Of a DNA stretch of 64,000 bases, positions 25,384-33,726 are shown one piece after another. Positions within the stretch are counted from its first letter, which is position 1, and the number at the start of each line of letters is the position of its first letter. A program made the position numbers and the translations under genes. Source of the stretch: Halorarum halophilum (lineage in GTDB: Archaea > Halobacteriota > Halobacteria > Halobacteriales > Haloferacaceae); contig NZ_CP058529.1 of NCBI RefSeq assembly GCF_013401515.1, positions 1,240,001 through 1,304,000 of the forward strand. Direction: 5' to 3'. The notes beneath the pieces were generated by a model. The model did no database searches. It was not told the DNA's origin and worked only from the letters and a program-made list of their open reading frames with translations.

Positions 25384-26151
25384 GTGTTCCGCTACTGGTT
25401 CGGGGTGTACCACTGGCGGCGCCGCCTCCGCCGGATCGGCGCGGGAGTCGCGGTCGCACTCGCGGGGGTGGCGCTCGGGACGCTGGTCGGCACGGACGCC
25501 GCCAGGATCCTCGGCCTGGTGCTCGTCTTCGGCGGTCTCTGGTACGGACAACCCGCCCTGAAGCGCCTGTTCGTCCCCGCCCCGTGGCAGGCCGACGGCT
25601 GGAAGTACGCGCCGCTCCGGCACGCCCTCGACCTGGAGGACGCGGACCGGTGGCTCGACGTCGGCTCCGGTACCGGGCGGTCGCTGACGGGGGTGGCGAC
25701 GTCCGGTGCGGGGAGCGACGCGCTCTCGGCTACCCGGGTCACGGCGCTGGACGTCTTCGATTCCGGCGTCATCCTCGGCAACGCGGCGGGGATTGCCGTG
25801 CGAAACGCCGGGGCGGCGGGCGTCGACGCGGAAGCGGTCCGGGGCGACGCGACTCGGCTTCCGGTTCGCACTGGGTCGCAGGACGTCGTGACGGCGTGTC
25901 GGGTGCTGCACGACCTGTCCCGTCCGGACGCCGAGGCGACGGTCCGGGAGGCGCGACGGGCGCTCGACGGCGACGGGCAGTTCGGCGTGCTGGAACTCTC
26001 GGCGACCCACGAGGCGACGGACGACCCGCTCGGCTACTGGGAGTCGATGCTGGAGGAGGGCGGGTTCGCGGTCGGGGCGAGCGGCGAGGTGAGTCGCGGA
26101 AACTCGTGGTACTGCTATCTGGTCTGCACGGCGTCCGATTCCGCGTCGTAG
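25384..26151 (+). CDS. Class I methyltransferase with N-terminal membrane segment
   Basis: A 255-residue protein, probably starting at GTG 25384 (VFRYWFGVYHWRRR). Two hydrophobic stretches (about 19-35 and 40-55; VAVALAGVALGTLVG and ILGLVLVFGGLWYG) precede a Rossmann methyltransferase domain with SAM motif RWLDVGSGTGRSL (about 87-99) and DVVTACRVLHDLS. It would be anchored with the catalytic domain on the cytosolic side. The substrate is unknown. Upstream in-frame ATG 25234 would overlap the glpA start and add a basic extension unlike haloarchaeal N-termini. Confidence 0.75.
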   Translation: MFRYWFGVYHWRRRLRRIGAGVAVALAGVALGTLVGTDAARILGLVLVFGGLWYGQPALKRLFVPAPWQADGWKYAPLRHALDLEDADRWLDVGSGTGRSLTGVATSGAGSDALSATRVTALDVFDSGVILGNAAGIAVRNAGAAGVDAEAVRGDATRLPVRTGSQDVVTACRVLHDLSRPDAEATVREARRALDGDGQFGVLELSATHEATDDPLGYWESMLEEGGFAVGASGEVSRGNSWYCYLVCTASDSAS

Positions 26152-26262
26152 GTTCGTCGTCTCCGCGGGAGTAGGCGTCGGTGATCCATCCTCCGAGTAG
26201 AGGACCGTCCCCCCTTCGAGTGCCGGTGAATCCCTTATGGAGGCAGGGATACGAACTGTAGG

Positions 26263-26287
26263 TCCACGGCCGCGTTACGTCCGTGGA
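26263..26287 (+). promoter_or_regulatory. Leader hairpin before lhgO
   Basis: TCCACGG (26263-26269) and CCGTGGA (26281-26287) form a perfect 7-bp hairpin with an 11-base loop, ending 14 bases before the ATG. With the box A-like CTTATGG at about 26233-26239, transcription would begin close to the hairpin, giving a ~40-base structured leader. It may affect translation or stability. No ligand-binding class is recognised. Confidence 0.4.
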
Positions 26288-26301
26288 ACGGGTTCACGCC
26301 A

Positions 26302-27507
26302 ATGATCGAGTACGACGTCGCGATCGTCGGCGGCGGCTGCGTCGGCTGTTCGGTCGCCAAGCACCTCGCCGAGCGATCGAACCTCGACGTCTGCATCCTC
26401 GAGAAGGAGTACCACCTCGCCGAACACCAGAGCGGACGCAACTCCGGCGTGCTCCACCCGGGGTTCAACTACCCACCGGGCTCCCTGAAGGCTCGGTTCG
26501 CCACGGCGGGGACGGCTCGACTCAAGGAGTACGCAAGAGAGAACGGTATCCCGCTGCGGGAGTTCGGCGTCGTCGTGGTAGCGAGGGACGAGACGGAGGT
26601 GGCGCGTCTCGACACCCTGCGGGCGCAGGCCGACGAGAACGGCGTCGAGACCGAGATCATCGGCCCCGACGAACTCGCGGAGCGCGAGCCGCATGCCGAG
26701 GGCGTGGCTGCGCTCTACTGCCCCGAGGCGGCCTCCATCGACTCCCAGAAGTACGTCTACGCACTGGCGACCGAGGTCGAGAACCTCGGCATCGACTTCT
26801 ACCTTGGCCATCGTGTCGAGAAAGTACGCCACGGTGAGTCGGGTCACGTCGTCGAGACCAGCGGCGGGAGCGTCTCGGCGCGGTACCTCGTGAACGCCGC
26901 CGGGCTGTACGCGGACCGCATCGCCCACCAGCTCGGCGTGGGGACGGAGTACCAGATCGTGCCGTTCCGCGGCGAGTACTACGAACTGGTGCCCGAGAAG
27001 CGGTACCTCTGCGAGACGATGATCTACCCGACGCCCGACCCCGAACTCCCGTTCCTCGGGGTGCACTACACCCGGCGCACGGACGACAAGGTGATCGTCG
27101 GCCCCAACGCCGTGCTGGCGTTCGGACGCGAGGCGTATCGGAACACCCAGTTCGACCTCGGCGAGTTCGCCGAGACGCTCCGGTACGGAGGGTTCCGGAA
27201 GCTCATCGCCAGTCCGAAGATGATCGGTGTCGCGTGGGACGAACTCAACAAGTCGTACCGAAAGGGGAAGTTCGTCGAGGCGTCCCGGCGGCTCGTTCCC
27301 GACGTTCGTGAAGCGGACTTTCGGCGGAGCTTCGCGGGCAACCGTGCGCAACTCGTCGACGAACATGGCGAACTCGTCAAGGACCCGTTGATCGAACGCG
27401 GTCCCGACTCGCTGCACGTGCTCAACATCGTCTCGCCCGGGCTCACGTCGTCCCTCCCCTTCGGCGACTACCTTGCCGAACAGGTTCTCACCGATATCGA
27501 CGGATAG
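26302..27507 (+). CDS. lhgO: L-2-hydroxyglutarate oxidase
   Basis: A 401-residue FAD enzyme of the DAO family close to LhgO, which oxidises L-2-hydroxyglutarate to 2-oxoglutarate. The dinucleotide fold VAIVGGGCVGCSVAKHL starts at residue 6, followed by HQSGRNSGVLHPGFNYPPGS, a strong LhgO signature, AAGLYADRIAH, FRGEYYEL and the C-terminal HVLNIVSPGLTSSLPFG. Length and motifs are those of the full family. Electrons would enter the quinone pool at the membrane face. It has its own promoter with a leader hairpin and is convergent with the esterase gene. Confidence 0.92.
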   Translation: MIEYDVAIVGGGCVGCSVAKHLAERSNLDVCILEKEYHLAEHQSGRNSGVLHPGFNYPPGSLKARFATAGTARLKEYARENGIPLREFGVVVVARDETEVARLDTLRAQADENGVETEIIGPDELAEREPHAEGVAALYCPEAASIDSQKYVYALATEVENLGIDFYLGHRVEKVRHGESGHVVETSGGSVSARYLVNAAGLYADRIAHQLGVGTEYQIVPFRGEYYELVPEKRYLCETMIYPTPDPELPFLGVHYTRRTDDKVIVGPNAVLAFGREAYRNTQFDLGEFAETLRYGGFRKLIASPKMIGVAWDELNKSYRKGKFVEASRRLVPDVREADFRRSFAGNRAQLVDEHGELVKDPLIERGPDSLHVLNIVSPGLTSSLPFGDYLAEQVLTDIDG

Positions 27508-27616
27508 AGATGTTCGTTCGACTGGTACCGATACCACTCGCCCTTCACCCCCGGCCACACGTCGCCGCATCCGAGCTCGTCGCGACCACGGACGGCCGGA
27601 ACGCGCGGTCGCTGTT

Positions 27617-28735
27617 CTACTGACCCAGGTTCCGGTCCAGGAACTGCTCGATCGCGTCCGGTCCGATCGGCGGACTGCTCCCGGAACCGTCGCCGGGCGT
27701 CGACTCCTCGTCGTCCTCACAGTCCCGGGTCTCCAGAACCGTCTGGTCGGCTCCCGGCGTCCGGCTCAGTTCGTCGAACCCGAATCGGTGCCCGAGCCCG
27801 TCCAGTTCGTAGTACGTCGCGTCGACGCAGGCGTCCCGCAGGGCCTCGTAGAGGAGTTCGCTCTGCTGGTACGGGACGGTCGTGTCGGCCCGGCCGTGCA
27901 CGATCAGGAACGGCGGGTCCTCGGAGTCGACGTACGTTATCGGGTTCGCCCGCTCGACCTCGTCCTCGTTCTCCGTGATCCGCCCCCCGAGGAGGAGCGA
28001 CTCGGGCGACCCGGGGCCGCTGTGCGAGAACCCCCTGCCGTCGAGTTGCGAGTCCGCTTCGAGGAAGTCGGTCAGCCCGCACCAGTCCACGACCGCCTGC
28101 ACGCGGCCCGACTCCGCCGGGGCGACCGTCTTCTCGACCGCCTCGTCCGGGTAGACGTCCCCCGCGATCTCCTCGACGTCGGCGGCCGTCCCCGCGAGGG
28201 CAGCGAGGTGGCCACCGGCCGAGCGCCCCCAGACCGCGACGTTGTCCGGATCGAGGTCGTACGTCCCGTCCTCCGACCGTAGCCACCGGATGGCGGCCTT
28301 CACGTCGACGATCTGGTCGGGGAACGTCCCCCTCGGTTCGTTGCCGTTCGGGGTGATCGTCGGGGTGACCCCCCTCGGAACCGCCGAGAGCCGGTACTCG
28401 ATAGTTGCCATCGCGTAGCCTCGACTCGCGAAGTACCTGCGCAGGTCGGGAGAACGAGTTCTGTCCCCGGCGACCCACGCACCGCCGTGGATCCACACGA
28501 CGAGGGGGGACGGGTCGTCCGTCTCCGGTACGTACAGGTCCAGTTCCAGCGACTCCCCGTCGCGTTCCGCGTACGTGAGCCCCTCGTGCACGTCGACGTC
28601 CCTCGTCGGCGCGGGTGACTCCCCTCGCGACGCAGCGGCCGTCCTCCCCAGCAGCGTTCCCGCCGTACCCGCCGCTCCGATCCCGCTCAGGAACCCCCGG
28701 CGGGAGTACCCGTCGAAACTGCTCGGATCCGACAT
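27617..28735 (-). CDS. Exported alpha/beta hydrolase (esterase, BD-FAE type)
   Basis: A 372-residue hydrolase with a twin-arginine leader (YSRRGFLSGIG). The HSL/BD-FAE-like core has the oxyanion motif HGGAW (83-87) and the nucleophile Ser172 in GRSAGGH; the acid is probably Asp284 (HGRADTTVP) and the base His316 (GLGHRFG). The family hydrolyses short acyl or feruloyl esters. A ~45-residue acidic Gly/Ser/Pro stretch precedes a short C-terminal helix. Export places it outside the membrane. A box A-like ATTAACTAAC lies about 30 bases upstream of ATG 28735. Confidence 0.88.
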   Translation of the reverse strand: MSDPSSFDGYSRRGFLSGIGAAGTAGTLLGRTAAASRGESPAPTRDVDVHEGLTYAERDGESLELDLYVPETDDPSPLVVWIHGGAWVAGDRTRSPDLRRYFASRGYAMATIEYRLSAVPRGVTPTITPNGNEPRGTFPDQIVDVKAAIRWLRSEDGTYDLDPDNVAVWGRSAGGHLAALAGTAADVEEIAGDVYPDEAVEKTVAPAESGRVQAVVDWCGLTDFLEADSQLDGRGFSHSGPGSPESLLLGGRITENEDEVERANPITYVDSEDPPFLIVHGRADTTVPYQQSELLYEALRDACVDATYYELDGLGHRFGFDELSRTPGADQTVLETRDCEDDEESTPGDGSGSSPPIGPDAIEQFLDRNLGQ

Positions 28736-29106
28736 ACACTACCCGAAGCGGGCGACGGGAGTTAGTTAATAACCGACCGCGGAAACGTTGAAAGTAATTT
28801 ACGAGGGTTACAGCGGTCGTACAGCGCCGCTTCGTCGCTCGGAAGCGGTTCGGCGATTTCGGACCCTACCGCCGCGCTTCCTGCAGGAATTCCGCTCCTA
28901 CCGAGGGGGGATACCTCGATAGGACAGGTCCGAATACGTCGACCCCGATCGAATCCACGTCGACCCTCGGGGCGCCTGCTCGTGTCCTCGCGTGGTCGCC
29001 GAAACCGCGTCGACCGGTTAGGTCGAACCCGTTCGGGGGCGAGGGGTCGAATCCCCGCAGGTACGTACAGGGAAAACACTTACCAACGGGGTTACACGCG
29101 TCGGAT
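28736..29106. other. 371-base divergent intergenic region
   Basis: No gene is supported. On the left, ATTAACTAAC (minus strand, about 28758-28768) fits as box A for the esterase. On the right, AAAACACTTA at 29073-29082 fits for the lipoprotein gene at 29107. A GGGGTCGAATCCCC hairpin at about 29043-29056 looks like a tRNA T-arm but has no matching tRNA body. Confidence 0.45.
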
Positions 29107-29484
29107 ATGTCGGACCCTCCATCCCGTCGTACCTTCCTCCGAGTCTCGAGCGTGGCTGTACTGTCCACGGCAGGATGCCTCTCGCTCTCCGATATCGAGG
29201 ATCTGAGGCTGTTCAACGGTTTCGAGCGGGACGTCACCGTCACGACGTCCGTGATTCGTGCCTCCGACGGGGAGGAGGTGTTTTCGGACACCACCACCAT
29301 CGCGCAGGACGAATCACGGAGCTACCAGAACCCAGTTCGAGAGGAGGGACTGTTCGAGATACGGGTAGCCGTGGAGAACGGACCCGAGAACACCTACGAA
29401 TGGGACGCGCCCGCCGACGAAGCGCACGGCCTCACCGTCCATCTCTCGCCGGACGAGGTGAGTTTTGGACGGGTCGTGGTGTAA
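29107..29484 (+). CDS. Small Tat lipoprotein, unknown function
   Basis: A 125-residue protein with a textbook twin-arginine lipoprotein leader: PSRRTFLRVSSVAVLSTAGC, giving a lipidated Cys at about residue 24. The remaining ~100 residues form a beta-sandwich-like domain (VTVTTSVIRASDGEEVF, ESRSYQNPVREEGLFEIRVAVE) of the kind haloarchaea use on the outer face; no specific family is recognised. The base composition is slightly less GC-rich than that of its neighbours. Confidence 0.7.
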   Translation: MSDPPSRRTFLRVSSVAVLSTAGCLSLSDIEDLRLFNGFERDVTVTTSVIRASDGEEVFSDTTTIAQDESRSYQNPVREEGLFEIRVAVENGPENTYEWDAPADEAHGLTVHLSPDEVSFGRVVV

Positions 29485-29687
29485 GCCGAAAGGGGAATTT
29501 AGGGACGTACCAACCGACGGTCTCACGCTGGTTCCACCCGAGCGTCGGGTTCGTCTCTCGAACGCCCCCCGTCTCGGTTACTAAACGGTGGAACGCCACT
29601 CACGCGGACACGGAGCACGCGGCGCTTCCGTCTCCGGTACGAGACGGACTTACCGGGTCGCAGAACGAGAGGGGTCGCCGACGCGGG

Positions 29688-32600
29688 TCAGTCCGCCTGC
29701 TGCTCGGCGGCGACACGGGCGACGCCGATGGTGACGGCCACGCCCTCGACGGTCCACTCCTCCACGAGGTCGAAGTCGACGCCGTCGGGGTCGCCGCCCT
29801 CGCGCCGCTGGGCGACGCCCTCGACGAACTCGTCGGTCCTCGTCTCCTCGGCGATGTGGTCGCGGTGCTCGTCGACGAAGTCGGCGACGCGGTCGTCGGC
29901 GACGTCGAGGGAGACGCGGATGCGCTCGTCCACGTCGAGGTCCAGTTCCTTGCGCATCTCCTGGATCCGTCGGACCACGTCCCGGGCGTACCCCTCGGAC
30001 TCGATGGCCTCCGTGAGTTCGGTGTCGACGTAGACGGTCCCGCCGCCGGACCCGGTCCGGCGCGCTCCCGCGTCCCCCGACGCGGGGACCCCGTCGAACT
30101 CGGCGCTCACGACGCCCTCGGGCGCCTGCGAGTGGAAGTCCACCATCCCCTCGTCGAGGTCGTACTCCTCGCCGTCGGCGGTGACGGAGAGCCCGTCGCC
30201 CGCGTCGAGTTCCGCGCGGACGGACCCCCGGATCGCCTCCATGATGCGCTGGGCGTCGCCGCCGAACGCTGGGCCGAGTTTCGACATCTCGGGTTCGGCC
30301 ACCTCCACGAGTTCGCCGTACGAGTCGACCACCTCGACCGACTGGGCGTTCACGCGCTCTGCCAGCAGGTCCCGGAGGTTGCCGACCGACTCGCGGATCG
30401 CGGGGTCGGCGCTTTCGACCACGACGCGGGTGACCGGCCAGCGCAGTTTGCGCTCGGCGCGCTGGCGCGCGTTCGCCGCCGCCTCCTCGACGCCCCGGAG
30501 GACGGCCATGTCGCGTTCGAGATCGGGGTCCCGGAGCGTCTCGTCGACCTCGGGGTACGGGAGCTGGTGGACCGTCGTCGCGCTCCCGTCGAGGTGCTGG
30601 TACATCCGCTCGGTGAGGTACGGCGCGAACGGGGAGAGCAGGCGCGTGACCTCGTCGAGCAGGGTCGCCATCGTGGCGTAGGCGCCGCGCTTGCTCGCCG
30701 AGTCCTCGTCCTCCCACATCCGCTCGCGGATCGCCTTCACGTAGAAGCGCGAGACGTCCTCGGTGACGAACGAGAGCAGGGCGTTCAGCGCGTCGTCGAC
30801 CTCGTAGTCGTCCCAGGCGTCGGCCATCTCCGCCTTCGTCGTCTGCAGGCGGCTTAGGACCCACTCGTCGACGGTCGTCAGGTCGCCGTCGTTCAGTTCC
30901 GGCTCCGCGGGATCGTAGCCGTCGAGGCGCATGTACGGCAGCGGGAAGCGGAACACGTTCCAGAGGATGTTGAGCGTGGACTGCATCGCGTGGAGGCCGT
31001 CCCACTCGAACGCGAGGTCCTGACCCTGCTGCTCGTGGCTGAGGAGGTAACACCGGAGCGGGTCGCGCCCGACCTCCTCGATCGCCTCCTGCGGGGTGAC
31101 GATGTTGCCGCGGGACTTGCTCATCTTCGTCCCGTCGCCGAGCGTCGTGAACCCGTGCATCAGCACCTCGTCGTAGGGTGGCTCGCCGAGCGCGGCGGTG
31201 CCCATGCCGAGCTGTGACCAGAACCAGCCGCGGGTCTGGTCGTGCGCCTCGATGATGAGGTCGGCGGGCCAGAGGCGCTCGAACGTCTCCTGGTCGGACG
31301 GGTAGCCGATGGTGCCGAGCGTGGCGACCGAGGAGTCGAACCACACGTCGAACACGTCCGGCACGCGCTCGTGGGTGACGCCGTCCTCGGTGATGGTGAG
31401 GTCGTCCACGGTCGGCCGGTGGAGGTCGACCGTCTCGGGGTCCACGTCCTGGTCGACCCGTTCCGCGAGTTCCTCGCGCGAGGAGACGACGAGCAGGTCG
31501 TCCATGTCGGGGTTCCCCTCACCCTCGGGCACCCAGATGGGAAGCGGGATGCCCCAGTAGCGCTGGCGGGAGATGTTCCAGTCGGGCGCCTCCTCGACGA
31601 AGTTGCGGAAGCGGCCCTCCCGGGCCTCGTGCGGGTGCCACTCGCTGTCGTCGATGTTGTCGAGCAGTTCGTCCTTGATCTCGGTGATGCGGATGAACCA
31701 CTGGTCGGTCGCGAGGAAGACGATGGGCGTGTCGCACCGCCAGCAGTGACCGTAGCTGTGGGCGTGGGTCTCCGCGGCGAGGAGGAGACCCTTCGCGTCG
31801 AGGTCGGCGACGATGTCGTCGTTGGCGTCGCGGACGAACTGGCCGGCGTACTCCCCGCCCTCGTCGGTGAACACGCCGTCGCCGCCGACCGGGCTGAACG
31901 TCTCCAGGCCGAGTTCCTGCCCGCGCTCGAAGTCCTCCTGACCGTGGCCCGGCGCGGAGTGGACGAGGCCGGTCCGGTCGGCCTCGACGTAGTCGGCGGT
32001 GTACACCTGCCCGACGCCCTCGCCCTCGGCGTGGTCGGGGACCTCCTCGGCGAGCGGGTGCTCGTACTCCCAGCCGACGAGGTCCTCGCCGGCGTACTCC
32101 GCGACGACCTCGTAGTCGTCGTAGCGGCCCCGCTTGAGGGCGTCCTCGACCGTCGATTCGGCGAGGAAAAGGGTCTCCTCCTCGCCGTCCTTCTCTGCTC
32201 GAACCTCCTGGTACGTGAGCTCCGGACCGACCGCGACGAACTCGTTCGCGGGGATGGTCCACGGCGTCGTCGTCCAGATGACCAGGTTGCCCTCGCGCCC
32301 CGTCAGGGGGAACTTCACGTAGATGGAGGGCGACTCGATGTCCTCGTACTCCACCTCGTTGTTGGCGATGGCGGTCTCACAGCGGGGACACTGGGAGATG
32401 GCGCGCTTGCCCTGCTCGACGAGCCCCCGGTCGTGGACCCGCGAGAGCGCCCACCAGGCGGCCTCCATGTACTCGGGCGAGATCGTCTTGTACGGGTCGT
32501 CCCAGTCCATCCACGTCCCGATGGACTGGAAGTCCTCGTCCATGTTCTCGCGGTTGCGCTCGGCGAACTCGCGGCACTCCTCGATGAAGTTCTCCATCCC

Positions 32601-32936
32601 GAACTCCTCGATGTCCCGTTTGGTGTCGAAGCCGAGTTCCTGCTCCACCTTCGTCTCGATGGGCAGCCCGTGCATGTCGTAGCCCGGCCGGTCGGTGACG
32701 TTGTGCCCGGTCATCCGCTTGTGCCGGAGGACCGTGTCCTTCAGCGTCTTGTTCCAGGCCGTCCCCAGGTGCATCTGGCCGGTCGTGTACGGCGGGCCGT
32801 CGACGAAGAAGAAGTCGGGGTCGTCGGCGTGCGCCTCCTTCGCCGCCTCGTAGGCGCCCTCCTCGTCCCAGTGCGCCTCGACGGCGGATTCGACCGCCTC
32901 CGGGGCGTACTGGTCCGAGACGTCGCTATCGTCCAT
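29688..32936 (-). CDS. ileS: Isoleucyl-tRNA synthetase
   Basis: A 1,082-residue class I aminoacyl-tRNA synthetase. The first signature is HLGT within PPYTTGQMHLGTAWNK, the second is KMSKS in GTKMSKSRGN, and the large CP1 editing domain lies between, with TTPWTIPANEF typical of IleRS. A C-terminal anticodon-binding region and an acidic tail follow. I chose ATG 32936 because box A (about 32960-32968) lies 24-32 bases upstream; the ATG at 32960 would fall within the promoter. It is preceded by a strong inverted repeat. Confidence 0.97.
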   Translation of the reverse strand: MDDSDVSDQYAPEAVESAVEAHWDEEGAYEAAKEAHADDPDFFFVDGPPYTTGQMHLGTAWNKTLKDTVLRHKRMTGHNVTDRPGYDMHGLPIETKVEQELGFDTKRDIEEFGMENFIEECREFAERNRENMDEDFQSIGTWMDWDDPYKTISPEYMEAAWWALSRVHDRGLVEQGKRAISQCPRCETAIANNEVEYEDIESPSIYVKFPLTGREGNLVIWTTTPWTIPANEFVAVGPELTYQEVRAEKDGEEETLFLAESTVEDALKRGRYDDYEVVAEYAGEDLVGWEYEHPLAEEVPDHAEGEGVGQVYTADYVEADRTGLVHSAPGHGQEDFERGQELGLETFSPVGGDGVFTDEGGEYAGQFVRDANDDIVADLDAKGLLLAAETHAHSYGHCWRCDTPIVFLATDQWFIRITEIKDELLDNIDDSEWHPHEAREGRFRNFVEEAPDWNISRQRYWGIPLPIWVPEGEGNPDMDDLLVVSSREELAERVDQDVDPETVDLHRPTVDDLTITEDGVTHERVPDVFDVWFDSSVATLGTIGYPSDQETFERLWPADLIIEAHDQTRGWFWSQLGMGTAALGEPPYDEVLMHGFTTLGDGTKMSKSRGNIVTPQEAIEEVGRDPLRCYLLSHEQQGQDLAFEWDGLHAMQSTLNILWNVFRFPLPYMRLDGYDPAEPELNDGDLTTVDEWVLSRLQTTKAEMADAWDDYEVDDALNALLSFVTEDVSRFYVKAIRERMWEDEDSASKRGAYATMATLLDEVTRLLSPFAPYLTERMYQHLDGSATTVHQLPYPEVDETLRDPDLERDMAVLRGVEEAAANARQRAERKLRWPVTRVVVESADPAIRESVGNLRDLLAERVNAQSVEVVDSYGELVEVAEPEMSKLGPAFGGDAQRIMEAIRGSVRAELDAGDGLSVTADGEEYDLDEGMVDFHSQAPEGVVSAEFDGVPASGDAGARRTGSGGGTVYVDTELTEAIESEGYARDVVRRIQEMRKELDLDVDERIRVSLDVADDRVADFVDEHRDHIAEETRTDEFVEGVAQRREGGDPDGVDFDLVEEWTVEGVAVTIGVARVAAEQQAD

Positions 32937-32959
32937 ACCGAACGAACCCGCCCGGTGCA

Positions 32960-32968
32960 TATCAAAAC
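32960..32968 (-). promoter_or_regulatory. Box A of ileS
   Basis: On the minus strand GTTTTGATA, 24-32 bases before ATG 32936. The placement supports a leaderless ileS transcript. Confidence 0.5.
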
Positions 32969-32989
32969 CGTGGTGTTGCAGTGCGAGAT

Positions 32990-33022
32990 GCGGACGTGCG
33001 TCGACTGCTACCGCACGTCCGC
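32990..33022. promoter_or_regulatory. Perfect 11-bp inverted repeat upstream of ileS
   Basis: GCGGACGTGCG (32990-33000) and CGCACGTCCGC (33012-33022) are exact reverse complements around an 11-base spacer. It sits about 22 bases upstream of the ileS box A, within the usual range for an activator or BRE-adjacent operator. It could equally form a hairpin in a transcript of the opposite strand. No regulator is identified. Confidence 0.5.
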
Positions 33023-33172
33023 GTCACTGGACCGCGAAGGATGATCTGGGTCAGCAGGCCCTATCCTCGAGCAGGAGGCTAGAGTTCGGAGACGCAAACA
33101 GGCCGGCAATCCGCTCTCACCCCTGATACTCCCGACTGAGGAACTAAGGCGGATGCCGCCGGACGACAGCCC

Positions 33173-33664
33173 GTGAGCGACGGGAACGACCGGACGGATT
33201 CAGGCGACGACCCGCCGGACGACGGGGTCCTCGACCCGGACGACCTCGACATCCGCGAGCGGGACGAGGTCTACGAGCGCGGCGAGGGTCGGTACGTCAT
33301 CTCCACGGGGGCCGGCGGCGTCGAGGTCGAGGAGAGGCGAACGAACGACGGGCCGACGAGACCCGAGGATGGCCCGAGCGGGCCCCCCGACGAACGCCCC
33401 CATCTGGACGCGCTGGCGGCCGAACTCGACGCCCTGAGCGCCCCATACGGTCTCGCGCTGGCCGGGAGAGCGGACGACGAGACCGCGAGCATCCAGGTGG
33501 CCGCGACCGACCCGGCCGACGTGCTCGGCGCGGCCGTCCGGTGGTACGCGGAGCAAGTGGACCCCAGCAGTGACGCGGACGAGACCGCCGCCGCCCTCCT
33601 CACGGCGGCCGGAATCGACGCCGGCGACGACACGGACGACGGCACCGACGAAGACGCCGAGTAG
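33173..33664 (+). CDS. Acidic haloarchaeal conserved hypothetical protein
   Basis: A 163-residue, extremely acidic protein starting at GTG 33173. The N-terminal half contains DLDIRERDEVYERGEGRYVIST, and a conserved core at about 75-145 (LDALAAELDALSAPYGLAL, AAVRWYAEQVD) is flanked by Asp/Glu/Thr-rich low-complexity ends. I recall similar haloarchaeal proteins annotated only by a DUF number and assign no function. It precedes the Cdc48-type gene by 62 bases and may share its transcript. Confidence 0.72.
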   Translation: MSDGNDRTDSGDDPPDDGVLDPDDLDIRERDEVYERGEGRYVISTGAGGVEVEERRTNDGPTRPEDGPSGPPDERPHLDALAAELDALSAPYGLALAGRADDETASIQVAATDPADVLGAAVRWYAEQVDPSSDADETAAALLTAAGIDAGDDTDDGTDEDAE

Positions 33665-33726
33665 GATTCGACCCGCCTGTCCGGACAGTGGAAACCGGTA
33701 AAGCCCCACCATCCCAACGACGCGTC

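Noticed and set aside
29020-29075. tRNA-like T-arm (GGGGTCGAATCCCC)
   Set aside because: The loop begins with G rather than the usual T-T, and no D-arm, anticodon arm or 7-bp acceptor stem can be fitted in the ~70 bases upstream. It is a hairpin, not a tRNA gene.
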